Shown: positions 26,616 through 34,724 of the stretch, in pieces | How the letters are laid out: the number at the start of each line of letters is the position of its first letter | Numbering within the stretch: the first letter of the stretch is position 1 | From: Pyrinomonadaceae bacterium | GTDB lineage: Bacteria > Acidobacteriota > Blastocatellia > Pyrinomonadales > Pyrinomonadaceae | Length of the DNA: 64,000 bases | Assembly (NCBI GenBank): GCA_021463165.1 | Contig: JAJTWY010000014.1 | Coordinates: forward strand, 32,044 to 96,043 | Direction of reading: 5' to 3' | The notes under the pieces: model-generated | The model's input: the letters and a program-made list of their open reading frames with translations, nothing else | Database searches by the model: none | Told to the model about the DNA's origin: nothing | Program-made: the position numbers and the translations under genes

Positions 26616-27487
26616 GCGATCCGCTCTTCGCCGCAATAGATATTGAAGGTATCGCCACGCAGGAATCCGACCAGCGTCATGCCATACTCCATGGCAAGAT
26701 CGACTGCCAGGCTAGATGGTGCACCGACGGCGGCCATAAAAGGAATGCCGGCCATCAATGCCTTCTGCACAAGCTCAAAGCTGGCTCGGCCGCTGACCAG
26801 CAGCACTTTGTCCGAAAGCGGCAATTCTCCCTCGAGAAACTTTGCGCCGATCACCTTGTCGAGCGCGTTGTGTCGGCCAACGTCCTCGCGAACAAGCTCG
26901 AGGGTCCCATTCATATCAAATAGAGCTGACGCATGAAGGCCGCCAGTGTGTTCGAAGACGGCCTGGGCCTCGCGGAGCTTCGCGGGAAGCTGCCGCAGCA
27001 CGCTGCCATTCAAACGGCCGCTTGTCTGAGCGAGTGGCATTGCAGTTGCCGCGACCGCCTCGATCGAGGATTTTCCACAAACCCCGCAACTTGAAGAAGT
27101 GTAAAAATGGCGCTCCAGCCGTTTTAGATCGATATCGGCCTGGTCGGCGAGATCGACCCGGATCGTATTCGAATTGAGGGCTGCGGCACGGTCAAGCGTG
27201 CCTTTTTGTCGGCCGATCTTCAGCCCGCAATGCCTTATTTGTCTGATCTGTTCGGGTGCATGGATGATCTCCTCAGTGAACAAAAACCCGGCCGCGAGTT
27301 CGCCGTCGTGGCCCGGTGTGCGCATCGTGATCGAGATCGCCCGGTGGACGGGCTTGCCGGCCTGCTCGAAGCCCAGTCGTATTTCGAGAGGCTCTTCGAC
27401 GGCCAGAACATCGGTCGTTTCGCTCCCGGCCGCGATTACTGTAACGTTCTGAGTTGCCCTCGGCGAAAGTGTCTGAACGGATTCCAC
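26612..27487 (-). CDS. fdhD: Formate dehydrogenase accessory sulfurtransferase
   Basis: 291 residues from a GTG at 27485-27487. FdhD passes sulfur from IscS to the molybdenum cofactor of formate-dehydrogenase-type enzymes. The family's conserved Cys pair is present in SSSCGVCGKSSIEAV. Other marks are EEPLEIRLG, TMRTPGHDGELAAGFLFTE, EDVGRHNALDKVIG and LLVSGRASFELVQKA. Directly coupled to the YdeP-like enzyme gene by a 4-base overlap, which suggests that enzyme is its client. The upstream GT25 gene ends 28 bp before, so cotranscription with the glycosyl cassette is possible but may be incidental. Confidence 0.92.
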   Translation of the reverse strand: MESVQTLSPRATQNVTVIAAGSETTDVLAVEEPLEIRLGFEQAGKPVHRAISITMRTPGHDGELAAGFLFTEEIIHAPEQIRQIRHCGLKIGRQKGTLDRAAALNSNTIRVDLADQADIDLKRLERHFYTSSSCGVCGKSSIEAVAATAMPLAQTSGRLNGSVLRQLPAKLREAQAVFEHTGGLHASALFDMNGTLELVREDVGRHNALDKVIGAKFLEGELPLSDKVLLVSGRASFELVQKALMAGIPFMAAVGAPSSLAVDLAMEYGMTLVGFLRGDTFNIYCGEERIA

Positions 27488-27515
27488 GACTACGATTCTA
27501 GCAGAGCGGTACGAT

Positions 27516-28283
27516 TCAGTAATATTTCTGTGTCAACGATTCAAGTGGATCGCTGGCATCAATGCTTCGCTGTCCGAAAAGCTGCATTGCCGATACATAA
27601 CCTCGGACATCGCCGGCGAGGATCGCGTGGATGAGGACGTGGTCCGCATTCAGATTTATTGGCGTGTTCCAGCGAATGAATTCCTCGGCTGCTCGTCGCG
27701 TTACAGTGTAGGCATGCGCCAGGAAGTTGACCGAGGCTCTATGAAAAAAAACATTGTAAGGCCGCATATACAGGTTCCGTATCATACGATGATCGAGCTT
27801 GTAGGCACCCAATGCATATTTGGCGTGAAAGATCGCCTGCTGTATCCCGCCGAGGAACGGCTTAAATCGTCCGCCGCTCCAACCCCACTGGATACATTCC
27901 GCATCCGGCGGAGCATTCGCCAGGATAGTCTCTACCGTTTCGTCATCGATCGGCAGCACCGTAACATCATCCTCGAATATCAGTGCTCGCTGACACCCAT
28001 CGGCGAGCATCTTTTCGTAAGCCAGACGATGCCCAATAGAACAGCAAATGTGCCCAAGCGTCATCGAACGGCCTTTCGGATCAACGCGAACGGCTAGCTC
28101 CTCGTCGTACGTGCCGTCAGCCATCAATCCTTCTTTCGTCACATCGCGTTTATCGACGCCGTAAACAAATTCAAAATTCTCCTTACCTAGCTGTTCGATG
28201 ACTCCGCGTTGGCGCTCCTCGGCCGCGGCGTAGGTAACGACGTAGGCTCGGTCATGAAATCTGAGGAGCGGTTCCGGGATCAT
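27516..28283 (-). CDS. Family 25-like glycosyltransferase (copy 2)
   Basis: 255 residues from the ATG at 28281-28283, sharing one base with the stop of the methyltransferase gene (TGATG). Motifs typical of LPS-type GT25 enzymes: RAYVVTYAAAEERQRGV near the start, GHICCSIGHRLAYEKML and ALIFEDDVTV with the Glu-Asp-Asp metal-binding triad. It is a paralogue of the protein at 29149-29910: both share DKRDV, MTLGHICCSIGHR, MIRNLYxRPYN and LFGQRS/LYGQRS. It likely adds a sugar to LPS, another surface glycan or a protein in the cytoplasm. Acceptor and sugar unknown. Confidence 0.85.
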   Translation of the reverse strand: MIPEPLLRFHDRAYVVTYAAAEERQRGVIEQLGKENFEFVYGVDKRDVTKEGLMADGTYDEELAVRVDPKGRSMTLGHICCSIGHRLAYEKMLADGCQRALIFEDDVTVLPIDDETVETILANAPPDAECIQWGWSGGRFKPFLGGIQQAIFHAKYALGAYKLDHRMIRNLYMRPYNVFFHRASVNFLAHAYTVTRRAAEEFIRWNTPINLNADHVLIHAILAGDVRGYVSAMQLFGQRSIDASDPLESLTQKYY

Positions 28284-29041
28284 CAGAAATTGTCGGTGTA
28301 CCAATTCCATTCGCGGTTGTCGTCGGCGATCTTTTTGAGAGCGATCATCTCGACCCGCGGATGATCGAGCAGCTTTTTGCTTAAACTTGCTGAAATGACC
28401 TTCGCCCAGCGGTCCCGACCCGCGATCGCTTTCATCGTCTTCGAGATAATTGCTTTCGCAGGCTTCGAGCGGCTTTCAGTAACGACGCCGAGCGTTTCGT
28501 AGCACGGATATTCCGCAAAATATCGAGTGGCCCGCCCAACCGGCAGCAAAGCCACATCATCGATCGCGAGTACGCCGCCGATCCGCAGCAGCCGCGTCGC
28601 GTAATAACAATCAAGCAGTGTCTGGTCGAATGTATGAAAACCATCAACAAACACCAGATCAAACCTGCCCTCGCCCTTTTTCAATATTTCCGGCAATGCG
28701 AATTCCGAACGCTCTTCGACAAATGTATAGAATTTCACTCCCGCATTATCGAGATTCAGCAGGCCCGCACCATCCCAGTCCGTATTCTGGAAAGGGTCGA
28801 TGATCGTATGCGACGCCCCGTCTCGCTTAGCGAGTTCCGAACAAATGAAGAGCGACGAAAGGCCGTAGGCACAACCGACCTCCAGGGTTGTGACGATCTC
28901 CGAGTCATTTGCCACGATCGAACGCAGAAAATCGCCTTTTTCCCGATCGAGAGCCGAATGCAGCTCATGCTCCTTCCCGCTTCGGCCGGTTAGGCGGCGC
29001 GTCGCGTAGATCCGCTCGATCATTTCGTCCGGAGTCAACAT
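28283..29041 (-). CDS. Class I SAM-dependent methyltransferase
   Basis: 252 residues. The Rossmann SAM site is VTTLEVGCAYGLSSLFICSE, followed by TIIDPFQNTDW and FDLVFVDGFHTFDQTLLD, as in Methyltransf_24/CmcI-like enzymes that modify sugars, polyketides or cephalosporins. It lies between two GT25-type glycosyltransferases on the same strand and is joined to the second by a one-base overlap. The likely role is methylation of the glycan made by its neighbours; that is inference from context. The start at 29041 lies 107 bp after the end of the first GT25 gene. Confidence 0.83.
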   Translation of the reverse strand: MLTPDEMIERIYATRRLTGRSGKEHELHSALDREKGDFLRSIVANDSEIVTTLEVGCAYGLSSLFICSELAKRDGASHTIIDPFQNTDWDGAGLLNLDNAGVKFYTFVEERSEFALPEILKKGEGRFDLVFVDGFHTFDQTLLDCYYATRLLRIGGVLAIDDVALLPVGRATRYFAEYPCYETLGVVTESRSKPAKAIISKTMKAIAGRDRWAKVISASLSKKLLDHPRVEMIALKKIADDNREWNWYTDNF

Positions 29042-29148
29042 CTTAAAGGCAAAGCCGCTGGCGTGAGCACGGCCTCACGAACATTGTAAACTGTGGTGCT
29101 CGATCCTAAAGCATACATACGCCCGTCCGCGCGGTCAGCTCCTGCCTG

Positions 29149-29910
29149 CTATGTCGCGGTAAGCGTCTGCATCGGGTCGCGCTTGTCGGCGCTTCGCTGG
29201 CCGTAAAGCTGTTTCTTTACCAGATAGGCGTTCACGCGGCCCTTGAGAACGGCGTAGAGCAGGGCATTGTCACCGTTGAGTTTGATAGGCGTATTCAACT
29301 CGATCAACGCCTCGGCCGCTCTGCGGTTGATCGTGTAAGCGTGCGCAAGAAAATGTTTGCCGGCCCGGTCAAAATACTTGTTGTAGGGCCGTGCGTACAA
29401 ATTTCGGATCATCGTATGGTCGTAGCGTTCGAGGCCCAGAGCATGCTGAACATGGTACACGGCCTGTTTCAAACCGCCATACCAAGGTGCATGACCGCCG
29501 CCTTCCCAGCCCCAATATATCAGGTCAGCGTCAGGCGGGCTGTTTGACACGATCTCGGCAACTTCTTCGTCAGAGACCCCCAACGCGACCATGTCGTCCT
29601 CGAAAACCAAAGCTCGCTCAGAGCCGCTTTCGAGAAATCGCTCGTAAACACGACGATGCCCGATAGAACAGCAGATATGCCCGAGGGTCATCGGTTTGTT
29701 TCGTCGGTCGGTCCGCCGGGCGATGGTTTCGTCATAGGTCCCATCGGCGATCAACTGCTCGATCACCACATCGCGTTTGTCAAGGCTGTAAATGTATTCG
29801 AAATTTCCTTCGCCGAGTTGCTCAACTACGTTACGATGGCGATCCGCCGCTGACTGCATAGTGATGACGTAAACGTTGTCGTGAAAGGCTTTTAGACTCG
29901 CTGAAAGCAT
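29149..29910 (-). CDS. Family 25-like glycosyltransferase (copy 1)
   Basis: 253 residues starting with MLSASLKAFHDNVYVITM. Same family and motifs as the gene at 27516-28283 (MTLGHICCSIGHR, ALVFEDDMVA, MIRNLYARPYN), so the two arose by duplication. The EDD triad is kept, so both copies could be active. The ATG lies one base after the fumarylacetoacetase stop (TAA-T-ATG), which suggests translation coupled to that gene despite the unrelated function. Probably adds a sugar to a surface glycan or protein; donor and acceptor unknown. Confidence 0.85.
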   Translation of the reverse strand: MLSASLKAFHDNVYVITMQSAADRHRNVVEQLGEGNFEYIYSLDKRDVVIEQLIADGTYDETIARRTDRRNKPMTLGHICCSIGHRRVYERFLESGSERALVFEDDMVALGVSDEEVAEIVSNSPPDADLIYWGWEGGGHAPWYGGLKQAVYHVQHALGLERYDHTMIRNLYARPYNKYFDRAGKHFLAHAYTINRRAAEALIELNTPIKLNGDNALLYAVLKGRVNAYLVKKQLYGQRSADKRDPMQTLTAT

Positions 29911-29911
29911 A

Positions 29912-31249
29912 TTAGTCTGCCGGCAGGACGCGTCCGCGGCATTCGCCGAAGCCGATGCGGCGGAATCCTTCGCGTTCGCAGTAGCCTTTCATGATGATCT
30001 CGTCGCCGTCTTCGAGGAATCGGCGTTGTTCGCCGCTCGGCAGATCGATCGGTTCGGTTCCGCGCCAAGTCATTTCGAGCAGGCAGCCGCGTTCGTTTTT
30101 CTCTTTGCCGCTGACGGTCCCGGTCGCCATTAGGTCGCCGGTTTGCAGATTGCAGCCGTTCGAGGCGTGGTGCGTCAGCATTTGGCCGATCGTCCAATAA
30201 AGATCTTTTGTGTTCGAGCGAGAGAGTAAGTGCGGCTCGATGTTCTGCTGACGCATTCTTTCGGTTTGAATATAGACCTCAAGATTGATATCAAGCCCGC
30301 CGAATTTTTGGTTCTGTTCGTCGTTCAGGTGATCAAGCGGCTGCGGATCTGCCGCGTCGCGTTCGAAGGCCGGAGTTCTAAACGGTGCAAGGGCCTCCAT
30401 CGTGACAACGTACGGCGAGATCGTCGTCGCAAAATTCTTCGCAAGAAATGGTCCCAGTGGCTGATATTCCCACGCCTGTATATCGCGGGCGGACCAATCG
30501 TTCACCAAACAAACACCGAATATGTGATCTTCCGCATCTCTAATGTTTATCGGCGTGCCAAGCTCGTTTTCACGGCCGACAAAAAAGCCAAGCTCCATTT
30601 CGTAATCGAGATTTCTGGCCGGGATAAAGACCGGCGGCTTCTCAGCATCGCTGCGATTCTGTCCATGCGGCCGCTTGATGTCCGTGCCCGAGATCACTAT
30701 CGACGAAGCCCGCCCGTGATACCCGATCGGCACGTACTTATAATTCGGCATCAAGGGATTGTCCGGCCGGAACATCGATCCGACATTCGTCGCGTGGTAG
30801 ATCGAGCAATAGAAGTCGGTATAGTCGCCAATGAGAAACGGCAGTTCCAGTTCGACGCCGCCCATCGGAACTAGATATTTCTTTGCGTTTGCTATGATCG
30901 ACCTCGGCGCATTTACGTTGAGCACGTTCATGGCCTCAGTTCTGAGATCACTAAGCGGCTCAGGCCCAAACATCGACGCGATAAAGTCCGGAGAAAATTC
31001 ATCCAAGCCAACAAAGATATCGTCAAAGCGTCTGCCAAACAGCCCATTGAGATGTGCGGACAGAAGGTCGAATATCTGGTCGCCTATCGCGACCCCCATT
31101 TGTGGAGGCCGGAAATCGTATTCATCTTCCGGATCTGGACGAAACAGGCAAAACGGCAAATTCTGTATCGGAAAGTCCGTATTCGGGTCGTTGGCGGATT
31201 CGACCCAGCTTCTGAGGTTCGGGTCGTGGGTTTCGTTGATCTCGTACAT
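29912..31249 (-). CDS. fahA: Fumarylacetoacetase
   Basis: 445 residues. Last step of tyrosine/homogentisate breakdown: cleaves fumarylacetoacetate to fumarate and acetoacetate. Family landmarks are VPIGYHGRASSIVISG, MELGFFVGRENELG, VCLVNDWSARDIQAWEYQPLGPF, and the tail motif LQTGDLMATGTVSG with the metal-ligand Glu/Asp set. Length is normal for a FahA. The upstream partner is an uncharacterised 305-residue protein across a palindrome (31257-31342). Genes for homogentisate dioxygenase and maleylacetoacetate isomerase are not in the window. No Shine-Dalgarno site precedes the ATG, which sits seven bases from the palindrome. Confidence 0.93.
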   Translation of the reverse strand: MYEINETHDPNLRSWVESANDPNTDFPIQNLPFCLFRPDPEDEYDFRPPQMGVAIGDQIFDLLSAHLNGLFGRRFDDIFVGLDEFSPDFIASMFGPEPLSDLRTEAMNVLNVNAPRSIIANAKKYLVPMGGVELELPFLIGDYTDFYCSIYHATNVGSMFRPDNPLMPNYKYVPIGYHGRASSIVISGTDIKRPHGQNRSDAEKPPVFIPARNLDYEMELGFFVGRENELGTPINIRDAEDHIFGVCLVNDWSARDIQAWEYQPLGPFLAKNFATTISPYVVTMEALAPFRTPAFERDAADPQPLDHLNDEQNQKFGGLDINLEVYIQTERMRQQNIEPHLLSRSNTKDLYWTIGQMLTHHASNGCNLQTGDLMATGTVSGKEKNERGCLLEMTWRGTEPIDLPSGEQRRFLEDGDEIIMKGYCEREGFRRIGFGECRGRVLPAD

Positions 31250-31256
31250 AGGACTA

Positions 31257-31342
31257 TTTTGCCCACGAATAACGCGAATATCACGAATAGAAAATCAATT
31301 TCTTGTTTTTATTAGTTCTATTCGTGTTATTCGTGGGCAAAA
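31257..31342. repeat. Long imperfect palindrome filling an operon junction
   Basis: The left arm (31257-31290) and right arm (31318-31342) are reverse complements, built on TTTTGCCCACGAATAAC and ACGAATAG; the left arm has a 9-base insertion made of the same CGAATA-type unit. The AT-rich loop is about 27 bases. It starts two bases after the stop of the 305-residue protein gene and ends seven bases before the fahA start on the minus strand. In RNA it would form a strong hairpin. It has a terminator-like loop but no clean T-run directly after the stem. A degenerate related motif (ATTCGTGTTAATC) occurs near 4576. Confidence 0.8.
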
Positions 31343-31344
31343 GC

Positions 31345-32262
31345 TCATAAAATACCAAGCTTCTGCAGGTCCGCGATCGGTTCGTCGAATGAGCATGAGC
31401 CGAATGAGTGGATGCCCTTTTTGCGGAGGGCTTCAAGCTGCCAGGCGTTTAGGCGGTATTCGTTTCTCCAGCTGACCGATTGGTCAGCAAAGCGAAAGAC
31501 CTCGTCGAATTCCTCCTCCATCAAATCCTCGAGGAGGGTCGGCCGATAGCCTTCACGCGCGAATCCAGCCATCAGGAAAAGATTAAGAAATCCGTGCATT
31601 GTGCCTTTTGGCGAGTTGTTTTCGTAGGTCAGCGGCCGGAAGCAGCGGATCGGGTGATGTAGGCCCGCGGTTGCCTTGAACGGAACATTCGCCGCGAGGC
31701 AGGATCTGACAAAGCGAACGATCTCCTTCGAGGCAGGAAAAGCTCCGGGCGTGACGCCGCCGGTGCGGATCTTGGCGCATTGGCCAGTGATCGCGATCTT
31801 TGCGAGCAGATCCGGGAAATTCTTGCCCAGGCCGACCTCAAAATACGCCTTCATACCGGCCGGGAGCGAATACACCGTGTTTTCGATCTTCGAAACCGTA
31901 TTTGCTCGAACCTCGATCGAATCGACCACCACTCCGGGGCTGTATTTTGCGATACATTCCTTGATCTCGCGAATGCTTGCGCTCAGATCTTCGCCGGCCA
32001 GTACGCTAAGCCGCCAGGCAGTTTTCCCGTCACGGGAAATAAAGTCCTTGGCGTTGTCCATAAACTCCTCGATCTGTACCGAAGGCACCACGAACGCACC
32101 AAGCATCCAGTTGTAATTACTGTTGCGATACATCGCGTAGTTAATTACAGCCTCGGACATTGGAAGCCCTGACGGCGGGAACAAGCCCGCATAATCGATC
32201 GCGCCCGCCAGGAGTGTGCGGACCGATTCGCGAACGCCTGTTTGATCTGACCTACTATCCAT
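31345..32262 (-). CDS. Conserved uncharacterised protein upstream of fumarylacetoacetase
   Basis: 305 residues; not recognised by name. Soluble, no signal peptide or membrane helix. Notable segments: AGAIDYAGLFPPSGLPMSEAV at the start, AYFEVGLGKNFPDLL, CAKIRTGGVTPGAFPASKEIV (a TIM-barrel-like phosphate-binding look), FKATAGLHHPIRCFRPLTY with clustered His, and a C-terminal FADQSVSWRNEYRL. Alternating strands and helices suggest an alpha/beta barrel. It is followed by fahA on the same strand, separated only by the palindrome, so a part in aromatic amino-acid or ring-cleavage metabolism is plausible but unproven. It is divergent from ruvC across 171 bp. Confidence 0.75.
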   Translation of the reverse strand: MDSRSDQTGVRESVRTLLAGAIDYAGLFPPSGLPMSEAVINYAMYRNSNYNWMLGAFVVPSVQIEEFMDNAKDFISRDGKTAWRLSVLAGEDLSASIREIKECIAKYSPGVVVDSIEVRANTVSKIENTVYSLPAGMKAYFEVGLGKNFPDLLAKIAITGQCAKIRTGGVTPGAFPASKEIVRFVRSCLAANVPFKATAGLHHPIRCFRPLTYENNSPKGTMHGFLNLFLMAGFAREGYRPTLLEDLMEEEFDEVFRFADQSVSWRNEYRLNAWQLEALRKKGIHSFGSCSFDEPIADLQKLGIL

Positions 32263-32433
32263 CTAGATGTTGAAGCCCGGGAATAAAGTTCGATGATAAG
32301 AATATTGGCGGCGATTTACAAATTATCACCGGGTGCAACAACCGGTCGGATCAGGCAAGGCCCCTTTTGGCTTGCGTTTCGCGGGCTCTTTCGATTATCT
32401 TGTTTTGGTTACCGACAAATAAGGATTTTTTTG

Positions 32434-32937
32434 ATGCGCGTTTTAGGAATCGATCCCGGCAGTGAAACGCTAGGGTGGGGCGTTATCGACGGGCGTGGTT
32501 CAAAGTATGAGCTCGTCGAGTTCGGTACGGTGAAGTCGAATCCAAAGGAGCAGTTTTCCAAGCGTCTGCTCAATATTTACAACGGGATCGCCGAGATCGT
32601 CGTGAAGCATTCCCCCGATGTCCTATCGGTCGAAGATACGTTCTATGCGGTGAATGTAGGCGTCGCGCTAAAACTCGGGCAGGTCCGCGGAACAATGCTG
32701 TTGCTGGCGGAGCAGTATGGGATCGATGTCGCCGAATACGCACCGCGGCTCGTCAAGCAGACCGTTGTCGGGTACGGGAACGCGGAGAAGCATCAGGTCC
32801 AGGAAATGGTTCGCCTGCTGCTCGGTTTGAAAGCGGCCCCCAAGCCCTTCGATGCGTCCGATGCCCTTGCCATCGCGATCTGTCATTTTCACCATGCGGG
32901 TCTCGGTGACCGGTTGAGAAGAGCGGGCGCAGGATAA
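32434..32937 (+). CDS. ruvC: Crossover junction endodeoxyribonuclease RuvC
   Basis: 167 residues from the ATG at 32434, with AAGGA just upstream (about 32421-32425). Cuts Holliday junctions with RuvAB. The first catalytic Asp is in VLGIDPGSETLGWG, followed by the VEDTFYAVN Glu and the C-terminal DASDALAIAICH Asp pair, with PRLVKQTVVGYGNAEKHQVQEMV in between: a complete active site. A longer in-frame opening upstream has no ribosome site and is not the start. Followed after 10 bp by an SH3-like exported protein, an unusual partner; ruvA and ruvB are not here. Confidence 0.95.
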   Translation: MRVLGIDPGSETLGWGVIDGRGSKYELVEFGTVKSNPKEQFSKRLLNIYNGIAEIVVKHSPDVLSVEDTFYAVNVGVALKLGQVRGTMLLLAEQYGIDVAEYAPRLVKQTVVGYGNAEKHQVQEMVRLLLGLKAAPKPFDASDALAIAICHFHHAGLGDRLRRAGAG

Positions 32938-32947
32938 AAGTCTCGAT

Positions 32948-33703
32948 ATGAGAATCGGCCTTCTCATGGCAATCCTCTTGATCACGGCGACATTCTCGCC
33001 GCTCCTGTCACAAAAGCGCTCCGCAAATTCGGCCCGTACGCGATCATCAACCGCAAAGCCGCCCGAGATCGGGCAATCTGCGATCGTTGTCGACGAACAT
33101 CTCTCGGTTCTTCGTAAAACGCCGAGTCTCTTCTCCGAATCGGTACACCGAATGTCGCGTGGCCGGCAGGTTCGAATACAAGGGGTTCAAGAGGCAGACG
33201 GCGTTAAATTCTTCAAGGTGACGGTTCCCCCCGCGAACTTTGGATGGGTTCAGGCGGATGCGCTCGTGGGTCGGTTTCGGGCAGGTGACGAGGAGCGTCT
33301 GGCGAGACTCATTCAGGCATACGAAGGCTTTGAGCGTATCGAGACTGCGCGGCATTTTTTCGACTTCTTCCCGGCGTCAAAGCTCAAACCGCCGATCCTG
33401 CTTCTCGTCGGTGATACCGCGGAGGAAATGGCTGTTCAGCTGTCGAGACAAGCGATCTCACGTATCGATCGAAAGGAAATGGCGGCAAGCGGCGCTCCGC
33501 TGCATAGCTTCTTCCTGAACTTCAACATGCTCGACCGCTATCGAAAACTCGGCGTTATTTTCCTCTTTAACCCGAACACGCGGCTCTATCATTACGATGG
33601 CGCCAGTTGGCGAGAGATCGTCACACGTTTTCCGGCGTCGCCCGAAGCCGCCGAGGCTCAGAAGCGGCTCGATGCCCTCAAGCAGAAAATGGAAAAGAAA
33701 TAG
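32948..33703 (+). CDS. Exported SH3-like domain protein
   Basis: 251 residues. Signal peptide at 1-21 (MRIGLLMAILLITATFS). Residues about 45-105 look like a bacterial SH3 (SH3b) domain, with LSVLRKTPSLFSESVHRMSRGRQV and FGWVQADALVG. The remainder is helical and may bind protein, ending in TPR-like residues (FPASPEAAEAQKRLDALKQ). SH3b domains often bind peptidoglycan. No catalytic motif is seen. It starts 10 bp after ruvC on the same strand and is probably cotranscribed. Function unknown; a periplasmic cell-wall-linked role is a guess. Confidence 0.72.
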   Translation: MRIGLLMAILLITATFSPLLSQKRSANSARTRSSTAKPPEIGQSAIVVDEHLSVLRKTPSLFSESVHRMSRGRQVRIQGVQEADGVKFFKVTVPPANFGWVQADALVGRFRAGDEERLARLIQAYEGFERIETARHFFDFFPASKLKPPILLLVGDTAEEMAVQLSRQAISRIDRKEMAASGAPLHSFFLNFNMLDRYRKLGVIFLFNPNTRLYHYDGASWREIVTRFPASPEAAEAQKRLDALKQKMEKK

Positions 33704-33741
33704 TCAGGGTCTGCCGGGGAAACGAATATCGTAAAAGTCTG

Positions 33742-34650
33742 TTATCGGACATCAGCTTCGGACAGGCTGACGGCGATCTCAGCGGCAACACGCGCGTTAT
33801 TCTCAAGCAGTGCAACGTTTGCGGCCAGCGTCCTTCCTTCGCTCGCGTCCGACATACGTGACAACAGGAAGGGCGTGATGCGTTTTCCGGTAATATTTTG
33901 TCTTTCGGCATCAGCGAGAGCGAGCGCGAGTATCGCTTCCACCTCGTCGAGCGGGATCTCACTGGATGACGGAACCGGTACAGTTACCAGAACAGATGCG
34001 GTCAGATCGAGGGCATCGCGGGCCCGTATGATATCGACGACCTCTGCGGCCCCCTCGACGCGCTGATCGACATCGAGCCCGCTCGAACGGCTGTAAAAAC
34101 CAGGCATCTCGTCACACCCCCAACCGAGGATCGTAACGCCATTCGTTTCAAGCCACTCGCGCGTCCGAGATAAGTCAAGAACGATCTTTGCCCCGGAACA
34201 GACGACCGCGATCGAGGTTTGAGCGAGTTCGGGAAGATCTGCGGAGACGTCTGCCTCGAATCCGCGATGCACACCGCCGATCCCCCCAGTAGCGAATACC
34301 CGGATCCCGGCACGATGAGCGATAAACGCAGTCGTCGCAACGGTTGTGGCGCAATCAAGTCGAAGCCCAACTGCGATCGCGAGGTCGCGACGCGAGATCT
34401 TTCGTATGTCCTTTGCTGTCGCCAGCTTGTGGATCTGGCTCTCATCGAGGCCAACGCAGAGCTTGCCGCCAAAGACCGCGATCGTCGCGGGAACCGCACC
34501 GAGTTTGCGAACTGCCGCTTCACACCGGGAGGCCGTCTCGAGATTTGTCGGATACGGCAGCCCGTGCGCGATCACGGTTGACTCGAGTGCAACCAACGGC
34601 TGCCTCTCGCGGAGGGCCGTCGCGACCTCTTCACTGAATTGGAATTCCAT
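33742..34650 (-). CDS. psuG: Pseudouridine-5'-phosphate glycosidase
   Basis: 302 residues. Breaks the C-C glycosidic bond of pseudouridine 5'-phosphate to uracil and ribose 5-phosphate (IndA/PsuG family). Marks: ALESTVIAHGLPYPTNLETA, PATIAVFGGKLCVGL, ISRRDLAIAVGLRLDCATTVATT, and FATGGIGGVHRG. Length is standard. Pseudouridine kinase (psuK), its usual partner, is not adjacent. The gene lies between ruvC's neighbour and lepB, convergent with 32948-33703 and in the same direction as lepB. Confidence 0.92.
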   Translation of the reverse strand: MEFQFSEEVATALRERQPLVALESTVIAHGLPYPTNLETASRCEAAVRKLGAVPATIAVFGGKLCVGLDESQIHKLATAKDIRKISRRDLAIAVGLRLDCATTVATTAFIAHRAGIRVFATGGIGGVHRGFEADVSADLPELAQTSIAVVCSGAKIVLDLSRTREWLETNGVTILGWGCDEMPGFYSRSSGLDVDQRVEGAAEVVDIIRARDALDLTASVLVTVPVPSSSEIPLDEVEAILALALADAERQNITGKRITPFLLSRMSDASEGRTLAANVALLENNARVAAEIAVSLSEADVR

Positions 34651-34724
34651 CAGAAGATGACGATCCGCCTGCGTCGCTCGGCTTGAAGGAGTCCAAACCC
34701 TTTGCTTTACACACGCGGTTCTGA

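Noticed and set aside
22227..32262. A single 10-kb operon from the 305-residue protein to purF
   Set aside because: Gaps at 29042-29148 and between mobA and purF, plus mixed functions, make one transcript unproven; only shorter coupled groups were claimed.
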